This document shows positions 34,937 to 48,800 of a DNA stretch of 64,000 nt, one piece after another; position 1 is the first letter of the stretch, and the number at the start of each line of letters is the position of its first letter. Origin of the DNA: Phallusia mammillata (lineage: Eukaryota > Chordata > Ascidiacea > Phlebobranchia > Ascidiidae); NCBI GenBank assembly GCA_003260075.1, contig QLIY01000628.1:23190-87189 (forward strand), given 5' to 3'. The position numbers were made by a program, and so were the translations under genes. A model generated the notes under the pieces. It ran no database searches. It saw only the letters and a list, made by a program, of their open reading frames with translations, and had not been told where the DNA came from.

Positions 34937-37900
34937 CTATGTTTTTGTGTGGAGTTTTTTCATTTCGTTTTCACTTTCGTTTTGAAAAACGAAATTTCGT
35001 TTCGTACGACACTGACATATTCGTACAAAAAAACATAATACTAGGAAACAAAATTTTTTGGCAAATATTTGGCCACTTGATGATCCTGTGTCGTGAAAGG
35101 GAAATATAGAAACGAAAATTTTGGTTTCGAAATAAAATTTTGTTTCGAACAACGTTTTCAAAACGAAATTTCGTTTTCATGTTAGGTTTCAAAACGAAAT
35201 ACAAGTTGGTTTAGGTTCCACCAAGAAATTAGTTAAGTAATAAAACATTTGTGGGAATAAATGAAATTGTAACTAAATTATCTGCCAATTTCGATATTTT
35301 CGAGTTGTTTGATGCGACACTGCACTGTAAAGTTGTCATTTATGCAGAAAACAGTTAATTTTAGTGATAACATTCTCACCACACACAAAATCAGCAAAAC
35401 ATCGAGGGTTTCACAGTGAAGTAAGACAAAATAGTAATTGTTTATCGCGATAACGTGAATCTTGCACTATTTACGCCAACAGATAATGTAAGATCTTGTA
35501 TTCTAAACGAATCTGATCCTGTGTCGTGAAAGGGAACTATAGAAACGAAATTTTGGTTTCGAAATAAAATTTCGTTTCGAATAACGTTTTCAAAACGAAA
35601 TTTCGTTTTCATGTTAGGTTTCAAAACGAAATACAAGTTGGTTTAGGTTCCACCAAGAAATTAGTTAAGTAATAAAACATTTGTGGGAATAAATGAAATT
35701 GTAACTAAATTATCTGCCAATTTCGATATTTTCGAGTTGTTTGATGCGACACTGCACTGTAAAGTTGTCATTTATGCAGAAAACAGTTAATTTTAGTGAT
35801 AACATTCTCACCACACACAAAATCAGCAAAACATCGAGGGTTTCACAGTGAAGTAAGACAAAATAGTAATTGTTTATCGCGATAACGTGAATCTTGCACT
35901 ATTTACGCCAACAGATAATGTAAGATCTTGTATTCTAAACGAATCTGATCCTGTGTCGTGAAAGGGAACTATAGAAACGAAATTTTGGTTTCGAAATAAA
36001 ATTTCGTTTCGAATAACGTTTTCAAAACGAAATTTCGTTTTCATGTTAGGTTTCAAAACGAAATACAAGTTGGTTTAGGTTCCACCAAGAAATTAGTTAA
36101 GTAATAAAACATTTGTGGGAATAAATGAAATTGTAACTAAATTATCTGCCAATTTCGATATTTTCGAGTTGTTTGATGCGACACTGCACTGTAAAGTTGT
36201 CATTTATGCAGAAAACAGTTAATTTTAGTGATAACATTCTCACCACACACAAAATCAGCAAAACATCGAGGGTTTCACAGTGAAGTAAGACAAAATAGTA
36301 ATTGTTTATCGCGATAACGTGAATCTTGCACTATTTACGCCAACAGATAATGTAAGATCTTGTATTCTAAACGAATCTGATCCTGTGTCGTGAAAGGGAA
36401 CTATAGAAACGAAATTTTGGTTTCGAAATAAAATTTCGTTTCGAATAACGTTTTCAAAACGAAATTTCGTTTTCATGTTAGGTTTCAAAACGAAATACAA
36501 GTTGGTTTAGGTTCCACCAAGAAATTAGTTAAGTAATAAAACATTTGTGGGAATAAATGAAATTGTAACTAAATTATCCGCCAATTTCCATATTTTCCAG
36601 TTGTTTGATGCGAAACTACACTGTAAATTGTCATTTAAACAAAAAATAGTTAATTTTAAAAATAACATTCTTACCACAGGCAAAATAAGCAAACCTTCGA
36701 GGATTTCACATTAAAGTAAAGCAAAATCGTGATTGTTTATCGCGATAAAGTTAATATTGCACTTTTTACGCCAAAACATGCTGAAAAATCTTGTTTAAAA
36801 AGGAATTTGACCATGTGCCGCAAAAGAAAAGTAAAAAAGAAAATTTTGATTTCGAAATAAAATTTCGTTTCGAATAACGTTTTCAAAACGAAATTTCGTT
36901 TTCATGTTAGGTTCAAAATGAAATACAAGTTGGTTTAGGTTCAACCAAGAATTTAGTTAAGAAAGAAAACATTTGTGGGAATAAATGAAATTGTAACTAA
37001 ATTATCTGCCATTTTCGATATTTTCGAGTTGTTTGATGCGACACTGCATTGTAAAGTTGTGATTTATGCAGAATACAGTTAATTCTAGTAATAACATTCT
37101 CACCACACAAAAAATCAGCAAAACATCGAGGGGTTCACAGTAAAGTAAGACAAAATGGTAATTGTTTATCGCGATAACGTGAATCTTGCACTATTTACGC
37201 CCACAGATAATGTAAGATCTTGTATTCTAAACGAATCTGATCCTGTGTCGTGAAAGGGAACTATAGAAACGAAATTTTGGTTTCGAAATAAAATTTCGTT
37301 TCGAATAACGTTTTCAAAACGAAATTTCGTTTTCATGTTAGGTTTCAAAACGAAATACAAGTTGGTTTAGGTTCCACCAAGAATTTAGTTAAGAAATAAA
37401 ACATTTGTGGGAATAAATGAAATTGTAACTAAATTATCTGCCAATCTCGATATTTTCGAGTCGTTTGATGCGACAGTGCACTGTGAAATTGTCATTTATG
37501 CAGAAAACAGTAATTTTTAGTGATAACATTCTCACCACACACGAAGTCAGCAAAACATCGAGGGTTTCACAGTGAAGTAAGACAAAATAGTAATTGTTTA
37601 TCGCGATAACGTGAATCTTGCACTATTTACGCCAACAGATAATGTAAGATCTTGTATTCTAAACGAATCTGATCCTGTGTCGTGAAAGGGAACTATAGAA
37701 ACGAAATTTTGGTTTCGAAATAAAATTTCGTTTCGAATAACGTTTTCAAAACGAAATTTCGTTTTCATGTTAGGTTTCAAAACGAAATACAAGTTGGTTT
37801 AGGTTCCACCAAGAAATTAGTTAAGTAATAAAACATTTGTGGGAATAAATGAAATTGTAACTAAATTATCTGCCAATTTCGATATTTTCGAGTTGTTTGA

Positions 37901-40083
37901 TGCGACACTGCACTGTAAAGTTGTCATTTATGCAGAAAACAGTTAATTTTAGTGATAACATTCTCACCACACACAAAATCAGCAAAACATCGAGGGTTTC
38001 ACAGTGAAGTAAGACAAAATAGTAATTGTTTATCGCGATAACGTGAATCTTGCACTATTTACGCCAACAGATAATGTAAGATCTTGTATTCTAAACGAAT
38101 CTGATCCTGTGTCGTGAAAGGGAACTATAGAAACGAAATTTTGGTTTCGAAATAAAATTTCGTTTCGAATAACGTTTTCAAAACGAAATTTCGTTTTCAT
38201 GTTAGGTTTCAAAACGAAATACAAGTTGGTTTAGGTTCCAACAAGAAATTAGTTAAATAATACAACATTTGTGGGCAAAAAAGAAATTGTAACATAACTA
38301 TCTGCCAATTTCGATATTTTGGGGTTGTTTTATGCGACTGCAAAGTGTAATGATTTTATTTGTGTAGAAAACAGATCAGTTCACTAATAACATTCTTACC
38401 ACACGCTAAATAAGCAAAACATCGAGGGTTTCACAGTGAAGTAGGACAAAATAATAACTGTTTATCGCGATAACGTACGTGACTTTTGCACTATTTGCGC
38501 CAACAGATAATGTAAGATCTTGTATTCTAAACGAATCTGATCCTGTGTCGTGAAAGGGAACTATAGAAACGAAATTTTGGTTTCGAAATAAAATTTCGTT
38601 TCGAATAACGTTTTCAAAACGAAATTTCGTTTTCATGTTAGGTTTCAAAACGAAATACAAGTTGGTTTAGGTTCCACCAAGAAATTAGTTAAGTAATAAA
38701 ACATTTGTGGGAATAAATGAAATTGTAACTAAATTATCTGCCAATTTCGATATTTTCGAGTTGTTTGATGCGACACTGCACTGTAAAGTTGTCATTTATG
38801 CAGAAAACAGTTAATTTTAGTGATAACATTCTCACCACACACAAAATCAGCAAAACATCGAGGGTTTCACAGTGAAGTAAGACAATATAGTAATTGTTTA
38901 TCGCGATAACGTGAATCTTGCACTATTTACGCCAACAGATAATGTAAGATCTTGTATTCTAAACGAATCTGATCCTGTGTCGTGAAAGGGAACTATAGAA
39001 ACGAAATTTTGGTTTCGAAATAAAATTTTGTTTCGAATAACGTTTTCAAAACGAAATTTCGTTTTCATGTTAGGTTTCAAAACGAAATACAAGTTGGTTT
39101 AGGTTCCAACAAGAAATTAGTTAAATAATACAACATTTGTGGGCAAAAAGGAAATTGTAACATAATTATCTGCCAATTTCGATATTTTTGAGTTGTTTTA
39201 TGCGACTGCAAAGTGTAATGATTTCATTTGTGGAGAAAACAGATCAGTTCACTAATATCATTCTTTCCACACGCTAAATAAGCAAAACATCGAGGGTTTC
39301 ACATTGAAGTAAAGCAAAATCGTGATTAATTGTCGAGATAAAGTGACTCTTGCACTATTTACGCCAAAACATGATAAAAGATCTTGTTTAAAAAGGAATT
39401 TGACCGTGTGTCGCAAAAGGAAAGTAGAAAGGAAAATTTTTATTTCGAAATAAAATTTCGTTTCGAATAACGTTTTTAAAACGAAATTTCGTTTTCATGT
39501 TAGATTTCAAAATGAGATACAAGTTGGTTAAGGTTCCACCAATAAATTAGTTAAGTAATAAAACATTTGTGGGATTAAATGAAATTGTAACTAAATTCTC
39601 TGCCAATTTTGATATTTGCGAGTTGTTTGATGCGACACTGCACTGTAAAGCAGAATACAGTTAATTTTAGTGATAACATTCTCACTACACACAAAATCAC
39701 CAAAACATCGAGGGTTTCACATTGAAGTAAGACAAGATAGTGATTGTTTATCGCGATAACGTTTACGCCAACAGATAATGTAAGATGTTGTTTTCTAAAC
39801 GAATCTGATCCTGTGTCGTGAAGGGAATTATAGAAACAAGATTTTGGTTGCGAAATAAAATTTCGTTTCCATCAACGTTTTCAAAACGAAATTTCTTTTT
39901 TATGTTAGGTCTAAAAACGAAATACAAGTTGATTAATGTTTTATCAAGAAATTAAATCATACAACATTGTAAAACGCAATAAAACATTTGTTAGCAAAGC
40001 GGAAATTGTAACATAATTATCTGGCAATTTCGATTTTGTCGAGTTGGTTGATGCGACTGTAAAGTGTAATTATTTCATTTAAA
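34937..40083. repeat. Satellite array, ~432-bp unit, about twelve copies
   Basis: The landmark 'ggttccaccaagaaattag' recurs at about 35214, 35646, 36078, 36510, 36938, 37370, 37802, 38234, 38668, 39103, 39531 and, diverged, 39935. Central copies (for example 35210-36500 and 37370-38230) appear identical at an exact 432-bp step, while outer copies and the one at about 36570-36900 are diverged. Each unit carries the perfect palindromes AAAACGAAATTTCGTTTT and TTATCGCGATAA. A 64-residue minus-strand frame recurs in each unit only because the units are identical; it is not taken as coding. Diverged relatives lie at 52160-53640. Confidence 0.92.

Positions 40084-40144
<61 letters not shown>
40084..40144. 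repeat. 61-nt poly-G run
   Basis: An uninterrupted G homopolymer ends the satellite array; proline and glycine open frames through it are rejected. Probably an assembly join. Confidence 0.9.
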
Positions 40145-40145
<1 letters not shown>

Positions 40146-42823
40146 ATAGGAAAAGTGGCTGTTATCGAAAAAATGGTTTCGAAAACCGTTTCTAAGAAAC
40201 ATTTTTTTCTAAGCTGTTTGAAGAAACCAATTTGGCTTAAAAACTGTTTTAACAAACAAATTTCTGCGAAATCCGTTTCAAGAAACGAGTTTGCCTTAAC
40301 AAGCGGAGAACAAAGCGTTAAAATAAATAATTTGAACAGAAAAATTCTCTTTTTAATAGAATTGAAGAAGAACATAAACAATTTTTGTAAAAAATGCTAA
40401 CGATCTTCGAAGAACAAAGGGCAATCAATCTGATTGAAGTAACGATAGTACATCAAGCGAAGAGGTTTTTGAAAGATTTAACGTAATCCAAGTGGAAAGC
40501 TGCTTGCTTATGTTCAAAAAGTACAAATACTTTGTTAGTAGGTTAGACGTGGAAAATCCAAAAAATGGTTCGCTTTATAGTAATTCAGATATTAGTGCAA
40601 CAGGCTTATTGATTTTTCAGAACTTCTGCCACTGACTACAAAGCATTGTGCCACTATCGTCACAATTGACTGTTACGTCATAAGCGTGGGAATAAACAAC
40701 GGTCAGTGAACAAGAAACTGATGCACACACTGGAGAACATGAAACCCTGCTACTGATGGCACGCCATTTTTCATACGGAGTACAAGTTTTCTTTTTTTTC
40801 AACCTTTGCAATACCGATGCATAAATCAACAAATACTTCAGTTCTAAGTAAGTTTTGGAGTAACATCTGTTACCATGACTTATTGATATTATTGACTACT
40901 GGCCTTCAAGGTATTTCGTGATCTTGAAATAGGCTTCAAAAATGTTGAGGACTTCTGTTATTGGCCTTAAAACACAAACAAACGGAAATATAGCTGACGC
41001 GATAGATGTAGGTCGCTATTATAACAGCATACTATAGTATGCCTTAATGGTTCTAAAACACGAACGAACTGAGTTAAAATTAAACGCTTTTCACGAGCCA
41101 ATTTGTATTTGCGACAAGAAACAGCATGCAAAGTTTCAGTTTGTTCAGTTAAGCAAAACCGAAAGGGGGGGGGGCACCAGCGAACAAGATAGTTATTTTC
41201 GTTGGCACGACCACTAACGCGATATATAGGTCGCTCTTACTATGCTTTAATGGTTCTAAAACACGAACGAACAGAGTTAAAATTAAACGGTTTTCACGAG
41301 CCAATTTGTATTTGCGACTAGAAACAGCATGCAGTTTCAGTTTGTTCAGTTAAGCAAAACCGCAATGACAACAAACAAGATAGTTGCAACACGATGCTAC
41401 CGTATATTTAAAATCGGACTGTGAAAACCGTTCAATTTTGTTTGGGCTTGTATGTGGTTTCGATCAGGAAATGACTCGAGTGCTGGTTTTGGCGCTAGCA
41501 ATAGAAAACACCAAAAAAATTATTTAGCATACTTAAACCGAAGTATTTGTAAATAAATGCATTTGTTTAGTAAAAGTTTCAGAAAATTTATAGCGCGTAT
41601 AATCCTTGACGTGCTAACAATAGCAGGGTGTTATGTGATACACTATCTACAACATTTTGTTGTTCATTAAGCGCTGTTTTGCCTCGCTTTTGACGTAGCA
41701 GTCAACTGTGATGACAATCGCCCAATGCTTAGCAGTCAGTGGCCATAATAAAAAAATCTAAGTATGATGTTCGCTTGTCATTTCAGGTTCAATAACCTGA
41801 ACTAACTGATTCTGCTTGCAAATCTAATTTGCCTCGTGAAAACCATTTAATTTTAACTCTGTTTGTTCGTGTTTTAGAACCATTAAAGCATAGTAAGAGC
41901 GACCTACTTTTAACGCGTTAGTGGTCGTGCCAACGAAAATAACTATCTTGTTCGCTTGTCATTTCGGTTTTGCTTAACTGAACAAACTGAAACTTTGCAT
42001 GCTGTTTCTGGTCGCAAATACAAGTTGGCTCGTGAATCTGACCGTGTGCCTTAACGGCGAATTAGAAACTTTTCGTTCCGGAATATAATTTTGTTTCTAA
42101 TATTGTTGCCATTTTCTCAGCAGACGTTAAATCTCTGTAAATTAAATGTTTACTTTTATGTGAAGCAAAGTTGTGATTGTTTTCATTCAAGTATTTAGGC
42201 GTCCCTGCAGACAATCGTTTATGCAGGTATTTGGCATCTGGTTTTCCTGGGCCTTTTTGCTGATCAGGCATTTTTATGTTGTCTTGGATGTTCAGACGCG
42301 ACTTGACCTAGATTGCAAGTTATGGTTGAGTTGCGCCACTGTGTTGGACTTTCACCAGCGCGTCGTAAAGTCCAGTTTACATCGAAGGCTTGCGAAGCAT
42401 GCGAACTGTGCGACGTGATATTTCTTTCTTTGTCTAAGCAACGCGTGCGGGAAGTCACATTTCGCGCTTCTATAATTTGTCAGTGTCTTTCGCGAAGCTT
42501 CACGTTTTAGTTGCATCGTGAGCGTCAATGTGCAGTCATGGCCGGTTTTGGTTCATTTCGCTATCTCATTGCTGTAGTAAGGTTTATGTGCAGCAAATGT
42601 ATAACTTATGTATGTTTTAAGCCGTCATGAATGTCGCTTACCTCAATATTTGCGTAATGAAAAAAAGCTTTTGTATCTTTTCAAAACTTATCGTTTTCTT
42701 TTGTGATTAATAGATATCTGATCAAATGAAATAAGGTTTTATATCTAACTATTATTCTGATTTAAAAGTCTTTGTTCGGCACAGTTTTGCCTCTTTGAAG
42801 TAGCGTGGTTCAGCGGAAGACGA
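40145..42823. repeat. Repeat-rich region with inverted copies
   Basis: Two direct copies at about 41035-41165 and 41250-41360 ('ggttctaaaacacgaacgaa', 'gttcagttaagcaaaaccg') are separated by a G-run (41165-41174) and recur inverted at about 41820-42035. Outside them, about 40620-40690 is repeated inverted at about 41690-41755 ('ccactgactacaaagcattg' side). This gives a loose foldback structure of about 1.4 kb. 42060-42180 resembles diverged satellite. The last ~300 nt should contain the promoter of the recombinase-domain gene. Confidence 0.65.
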
Positions 42824-45800
42824 AATGGACAATTTCAGAAGGAGAAAGTTGTTTGCAAAGTAAGCTTAATTGACTTGTTTTTTGTTTTAAAAATATTTGT
42901 TTTTTAATCTAACCTTGTGTGTTTAAAGTTGATGGTAAGTTTAACTTTGTTTTTTTGGTGGTGATATACCGAAGATTCGGTTAACTGCATTTGTTTAAAA
43001 CATTACATCAACAATAGCGTGTGGATCGCAGGGAAGTTTTCGATGCTAGGAAAGACAATAGTGTTTTGTGCGATTTTTTTCCATTATTGTGTTGTACGCA
43101 TCTTACAAACTTATTAATGATGAATGTTCTGTGACGTAACAATTAACCTAGCTATTACGAATGCGAATTATTTGTGTATGTCGTACCAAACGTATAGCAT
43201 TTGCAACTCAGTTGTGCTCAGCGGAATACTTTTCGGCGCCAGGTACATAATCACTATTATACGTTTAGTACTATTATACCCGCGACAGTCAAGATTAACA
43301 GAAAAACCAAAAAACTACAATAATACAGCATTTCTTCGGTTGCTAACCGCGGCTTGTATTGTTTTATACTTGCCGTTTTTGCGGCTTTTATCTGGGGCGG
43401 CCTACAATCAAGGCCGGCTTACGTTTTGACTTAAAACCGATAATATTTCTACACTCAAACTTTTTAATTTATTTCGGGTTTAAAACTTGTATGCATGTAC
43501 AGATGATGCGTCAAAATGCGTTCTGTTTGGTACAGTTATCAACGTAACTAACAAGTATAGGCAAATAGTTATACCATGTTACAACACAAAGATGTATTAT
43601 GAAGCAATACTATCAAAAATTCCAGCGTGCGGCTTACAATCGAGGGGGGCTTTCAAACGAGGGCGACATACATTCTTTTTCTACACCTCAACATGCGGCT
43701 AAACAATGAGGGCGGCTTACAATCGAGTATATACAGTAATCTATAAACTGCCCAGTTGTACCACGGTTTTTCAATCAAAAGCATTCCATAGGGGTTTGAA
43801 GGGGACACATATTGATTTTACTCAAAATATTCGTTTGCTTTTCTTTCTTTTTTCTTTTTTTTTCTGCTTTTTTCTTTTTTTTTCTTCTACCCAAAGTTTG
43901 TCCGACTCGTTTTTTCCATTAAATCCTTGATGGATTTGGATGAAATTTACACAGATGGTAGAAGTAGTTATGTAGATGTGCATCCCACTTTGTTTTTGTT
44001 GATAACCCCAGTATTTACCCCGCTAGATCCCTAAAATGTTTTCCCCCCGATGTTTGTCTGACTCGTTTTTCCATCAAATGCTTGATGGATGTGGCTGAAA
44101 CTTATACAGATGGTAGATATAGTTATGTAGATGTGCATTCCACTTTGTTTTCCGGATAACCCTAGTATGTACCCTGCTAGCTCCCTAAAAGGGGTGAGTT
44201 TGTAAACAATGTCAGAATTGGATAAAATTTGGTAGCTTGTAACGTATGCCAATTATTGTTATTTCGCCATTACTGGTTGTTGCTCAAAACACCTCTAGTG
44301 GTTGAAATTTTGAATTTTGGCAGATTGGACTGAAATTTTGCAGTACTATTGATTGAGTCATTGGGGGGGGGGGGCTGTGTTTGTCTTCACAATACCAAAC
44401 TTGCTCATTGTTATCTATTGAATTACATTATTTTCAACTTTGCATGTGTGGGGACCCAAACAACCAAGGTTATAAAAGACGATGGCTAATATGGGACCTA
44501 ATACAAAATAAGCATAGGAAATATATTAATGTTTTAAAATAGATCATAGTGAATGTGCAAGGGCAATATGTGCTAAGCCACCCTTCTAGTTTTATTGTGA
44601 TTTTTTTTAATAGTAAGTTTATTGTACATTTTGAATATACAAGTTGCTTGAAGTCATGTTCTTTTATATTTTCACAACATGTTATGCTTTGTGCATGTTC
44701 TTTCGGTGTTTTTATAACATGTTTTTCTCTTGCTGATTAAATTTAAAGGATTTACTATCATTTTTAGAGACTATGAGAAGGATAAAAAAGGTTCAAAGAA
44801 GCTTAAAAGGTATTTACATCATTTATTGGAATGGTTTTCGGCTCCGTTAACACTCTTAATGTTGCAGAAGAAAAAAATTGTGATTGTGTACTTTATTATT
44901 GTATGTTTTTTTATATAGATCTATAGAGTTTTCAGAAAGCAGCTGTGATGAGGATAGCTTATATTGGTAAATATATGCATGTAAAAAGTATGTAAAAAGT
45001 TTTTACAAATATATAAAAATATATTACTATTGTTTTTGCAAACATCTAAAAACAGTTAGTAATACAAACATGTGTTTTTTTATTCAAGTTTATCATCGTC
45101 ATCTGATGACTGTACTAACGAAAGTGTTAGTAGTAGCACTAGCTTCTCCAGCAGCAGTAGTAGCAGTGACTATGAACAGTACCAACAATTTCTCAAATGG
45201 TAATTGTTTTGTAATTCTTACATCTTGTTTAGAGCATTGGGGTTGAAAAATAAGTGACACAAACTCTGAAATAAAACTTTCAATTCTAGTCATAAAATTA
45301 TTGTCTCCTACTACACAATAGGTTTCTAAAAACATCTTAAAAATACTCATAGTGACATTACTGTTATGCAACAAAAATACGTTGCGTCAGTAAAAATTTT
45401 TTATTATTTGAAAGCTTATGAAATAATTTTTTTTACGGTTTCACATTTTTTTCCTATAATATAAACCTCAAAGTAGGTGCAACATCAAATTATCAAATTA
45501 TAACACATTGGTGATTTTAAAAAAGAGAGATTAAACAAAAGCAATGCAACATGTGTTTTCAGCCTTATATAAACTTTTCTCAAAAAAATACTGTACAAAA
45601 CTATTAATTTATTATATGTTGAGGTATCCATTACACCCAGTAACAAATAAAGTTATTCATACAAGTGAATAAAACGTTTAAGACAAAAGTTTATTTAACC
45701 AAGTGTCTGATAGAAAACTGTTAAAAAGTGGAAAAATACATCTGGAGAATACATAGGGTTGTGCCAAATTACCGCAAATAACTGAAGCAGGTCTTTACAA

Positions 45801-48800
45801 TTTTTAATTAATTTTATTATCTTTAATTATATTTTAAACAGAAAAAGTTTTAGCATAGATTTAATGACCAAGAACACAACTTTATTACAATTTTTGATAA
45901 ATCATTTTTAATTATCTATATTTATTAACAGTTTTAAGCCTTACATCGGAAAATTTTAAATTCTTAGATTTGAAAGGAAAAAAAATTAATTATTTTACAA
46001 ATTTACAAACTTTATTGGTTAACAGCCCCAGGTTAATTATTAGGTCAACTATTGCAAACTTAAAAATGGCATTTATGTAGCAATTGGACAAACAACTGTG
46101 TTTGCATGTCATAATTAAATATTTAACACAAACGAAAAGAGCTGCATATTTTAAATAAACAAAAGAGTGTTTATGATTTGATCATTAAAAATGTAAGGGA
46201 ACTTAAAGTGCTTTACCCAACCTTTCTCTACTTCAGGATTGACAAGCTTTCTCTACAAGCTTTTCATGTTGTTGTTGTTGTTTTTCAGGAAAGCAATGAA
46301 GGACAAAAGGTTAGAATTTTCCTATGTCTTATCTTAAAAAGATTTTAACACTTCACCAATTTGCAGAAAAAAAATGAAAAAAGTATGCTGTATAAGTTAC
46401 ATAAATCTTATTCTAGGCTGGTTAAATATATAAGTGAATAATCTGTAAAGATTTTTGGATATGCCTACAGTAATGTCTAATATACTTTGTAGAATCATCA
46501 AGTGGTATGAGGGACTGCCATGCATGTGATAAGCAGTATAAAAATGTCACATACCACCACAAAACATATCATCCAGACATGGACAAGTCAGAATTCCTGT
46601 ATGCTAGTAGGGCGGGAAAAAAACAGAATCGGAAAATACCAAAATTTTGAGGGGCACTTCTGTCCCATTTGCGGAAGGGCAGTAAAAAATTTAACAAAAC
46701 ATTATGAAAATTTACATAAAACAATTGACACCAAATCCCAGCAGTTTCAAACTCTTGTTAAAAAGACCCAAATTGGATCCTTGCAATCAGGTGATAACAA
46801 AATATGAGGAGCATCTGCAAAAGTTTGGAGTAGGAAAAAGTTGATAAGGCAGTAGCCTATTCAAATGCCAACCAAATTCGAACTTTAATTCCTAATATTG
46901 AGGTTTTTAAAAGCCCCGAAAAGATTTTTGAAATTTTAGAGCAACATTTAAAAGGTGAAGGGCAAGTTTCATCCAAAGTTGCATATTTGTCTACACTCCT
47001 AAATTTTCTTAGATTTTACAAAAACAACCAGTTTGATTTGATTTCGGACAAATGTTTCAATTTAGTGCACTCAGAAACAATGGACCTGCATGCACGCATA
47101 AACAAAGAGAAAAAGAAAAGAGAATTTTACACCAAAGAACAATCAAGAAAAAGACTGTCCAACATAAAATCAAATGCTTACAATGCAATTCTACAATATG
47201 AAAAAAACTGAAGAATTCAAAAAAGTGGAAAAAATTAGAACCATGTCCAAATCCCAAGTTAAAAAGAACGATCTGCAACTCTTGTATGGGGATATTTTTT
47301 GCAGAGTAATATGTAGATTGGGCTGTAGACCATCTGTGATGATTGGTCTACTCATTAGAGAGCTCGAAGACTATGAAAAAACTGACGAGGGCAATTATTC
47401 AATTTTGGTGGTGGACCAAAAAGACAAACAACCGGCATGCATTGTTTTGAATTCACTTGAACTAGAACACATTAAAACCACAAGCGAATTGGCTTGGATG
47501 TATCACCAAATAAAACCTACAGGGCATTCACCGGTTTTTCCGACAACTTCAGCCAAAAATGTAGCAGCAACAGGTTCTTATAAATTGACAAATGCTGAAT
47601 TTTCTAAAATTTTTAAAAAGGTTATTCCTTTTGTGTTTGAAAACACATCTTTAACGGCTACTGATGTAAGAAAACTTATCCACACATGGATGGCAGACGA
47701 GCCAAAGGAAGTTCAAATAGCTGTGGCAAAAGCCTCTGGCCATTCACTTGCTGTTGCTGACCAAGTTTACAATGTACAACATCCACACCAATGGGTTGAA
47801 AAAGCTCGATTGTTGTTGGAGTCACGTGCCTATACATCTGGAAAGTGTTGTGTGTGCTTTGTACTTATTTTAGATATTTTTTAGTGTATGGTAAACCTTT
47901 TAATTGCTTTGACAGATATTCAACCAGGGCCATCCCACCATCAAGATGATTTGCAAGGTCTGTACCATTGAGTGTATTTGTATAGTTAACAGTTTGCAGA
48001 CAAAATAAAAAAGGTTAACCGTTCAATTATTTTTAAAAGATATTCAACCAGGGCCATCATACCACCAAGATGATTTGCAAGGTCTGTACCATTGAGTGTA
48101 TTTGTATAGTTAACAGTTTACATAAAAAAAAGGTTAACTTTTTAATTATTTTTAAAAGATGTTCAACAAGGGCCATCACACCACCAAGATGATTTGCAAG
48201 GTCTGTACCATTGAGTGTATTTGTATTGTTAACAGTTTGCAGACAAAATAAAAAAGGTTAACCGTTCAATTATTTTTAAAAGATATTCAACCAGGGCCAT
48301 CATACCACCAAGATGATTTGCAAGGTCTGTACCATTGAGTGTATTTGTATAGTTAACAGTTTACATAAAAAAAAAGGTTAACCTTTTAATTATTTTTAAA
48401 AGATGTTCAACAAGGGCCATTACACCACCAAGATGATTTGCAAGGTCTGTACTTTTGAGTGTATTTGTATAGTTAATAGTTTACAGACAAAATAAAAAGA
48501 TTAAACGTTCAATTACATTTAAAAGATATTCAACCAGGCCCATCGCACCACCAAGATGATTTGCAAGGTTTGTACCATTGAGTGTATTTGTATAGTTAAC
48601 AGTTTACAGACAAAATAAGGGGGGGGGGCCGTTCAATTATTTTTAAAAGATGTTCAACCAAGGTCATCACACCACCAAGATGATTTGCCAGGTATTTAAT
48701 TTAAAAACATACTAAAATATTGTTAAAGTGTTTAACTTTCTGTGGCTGTTTGTTTCGTAGAGGTCAAGTTCATTCGCGTAGTGTTCTTGGATGATGGTGA

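Noticed and set aside
35442-39092. Repeated 64-residue open frame on the minus strand in each satellite unit
   Set aside because: It recurs only because the satellite units are identical; it has no domain and the diverged outer units do not preserve it.
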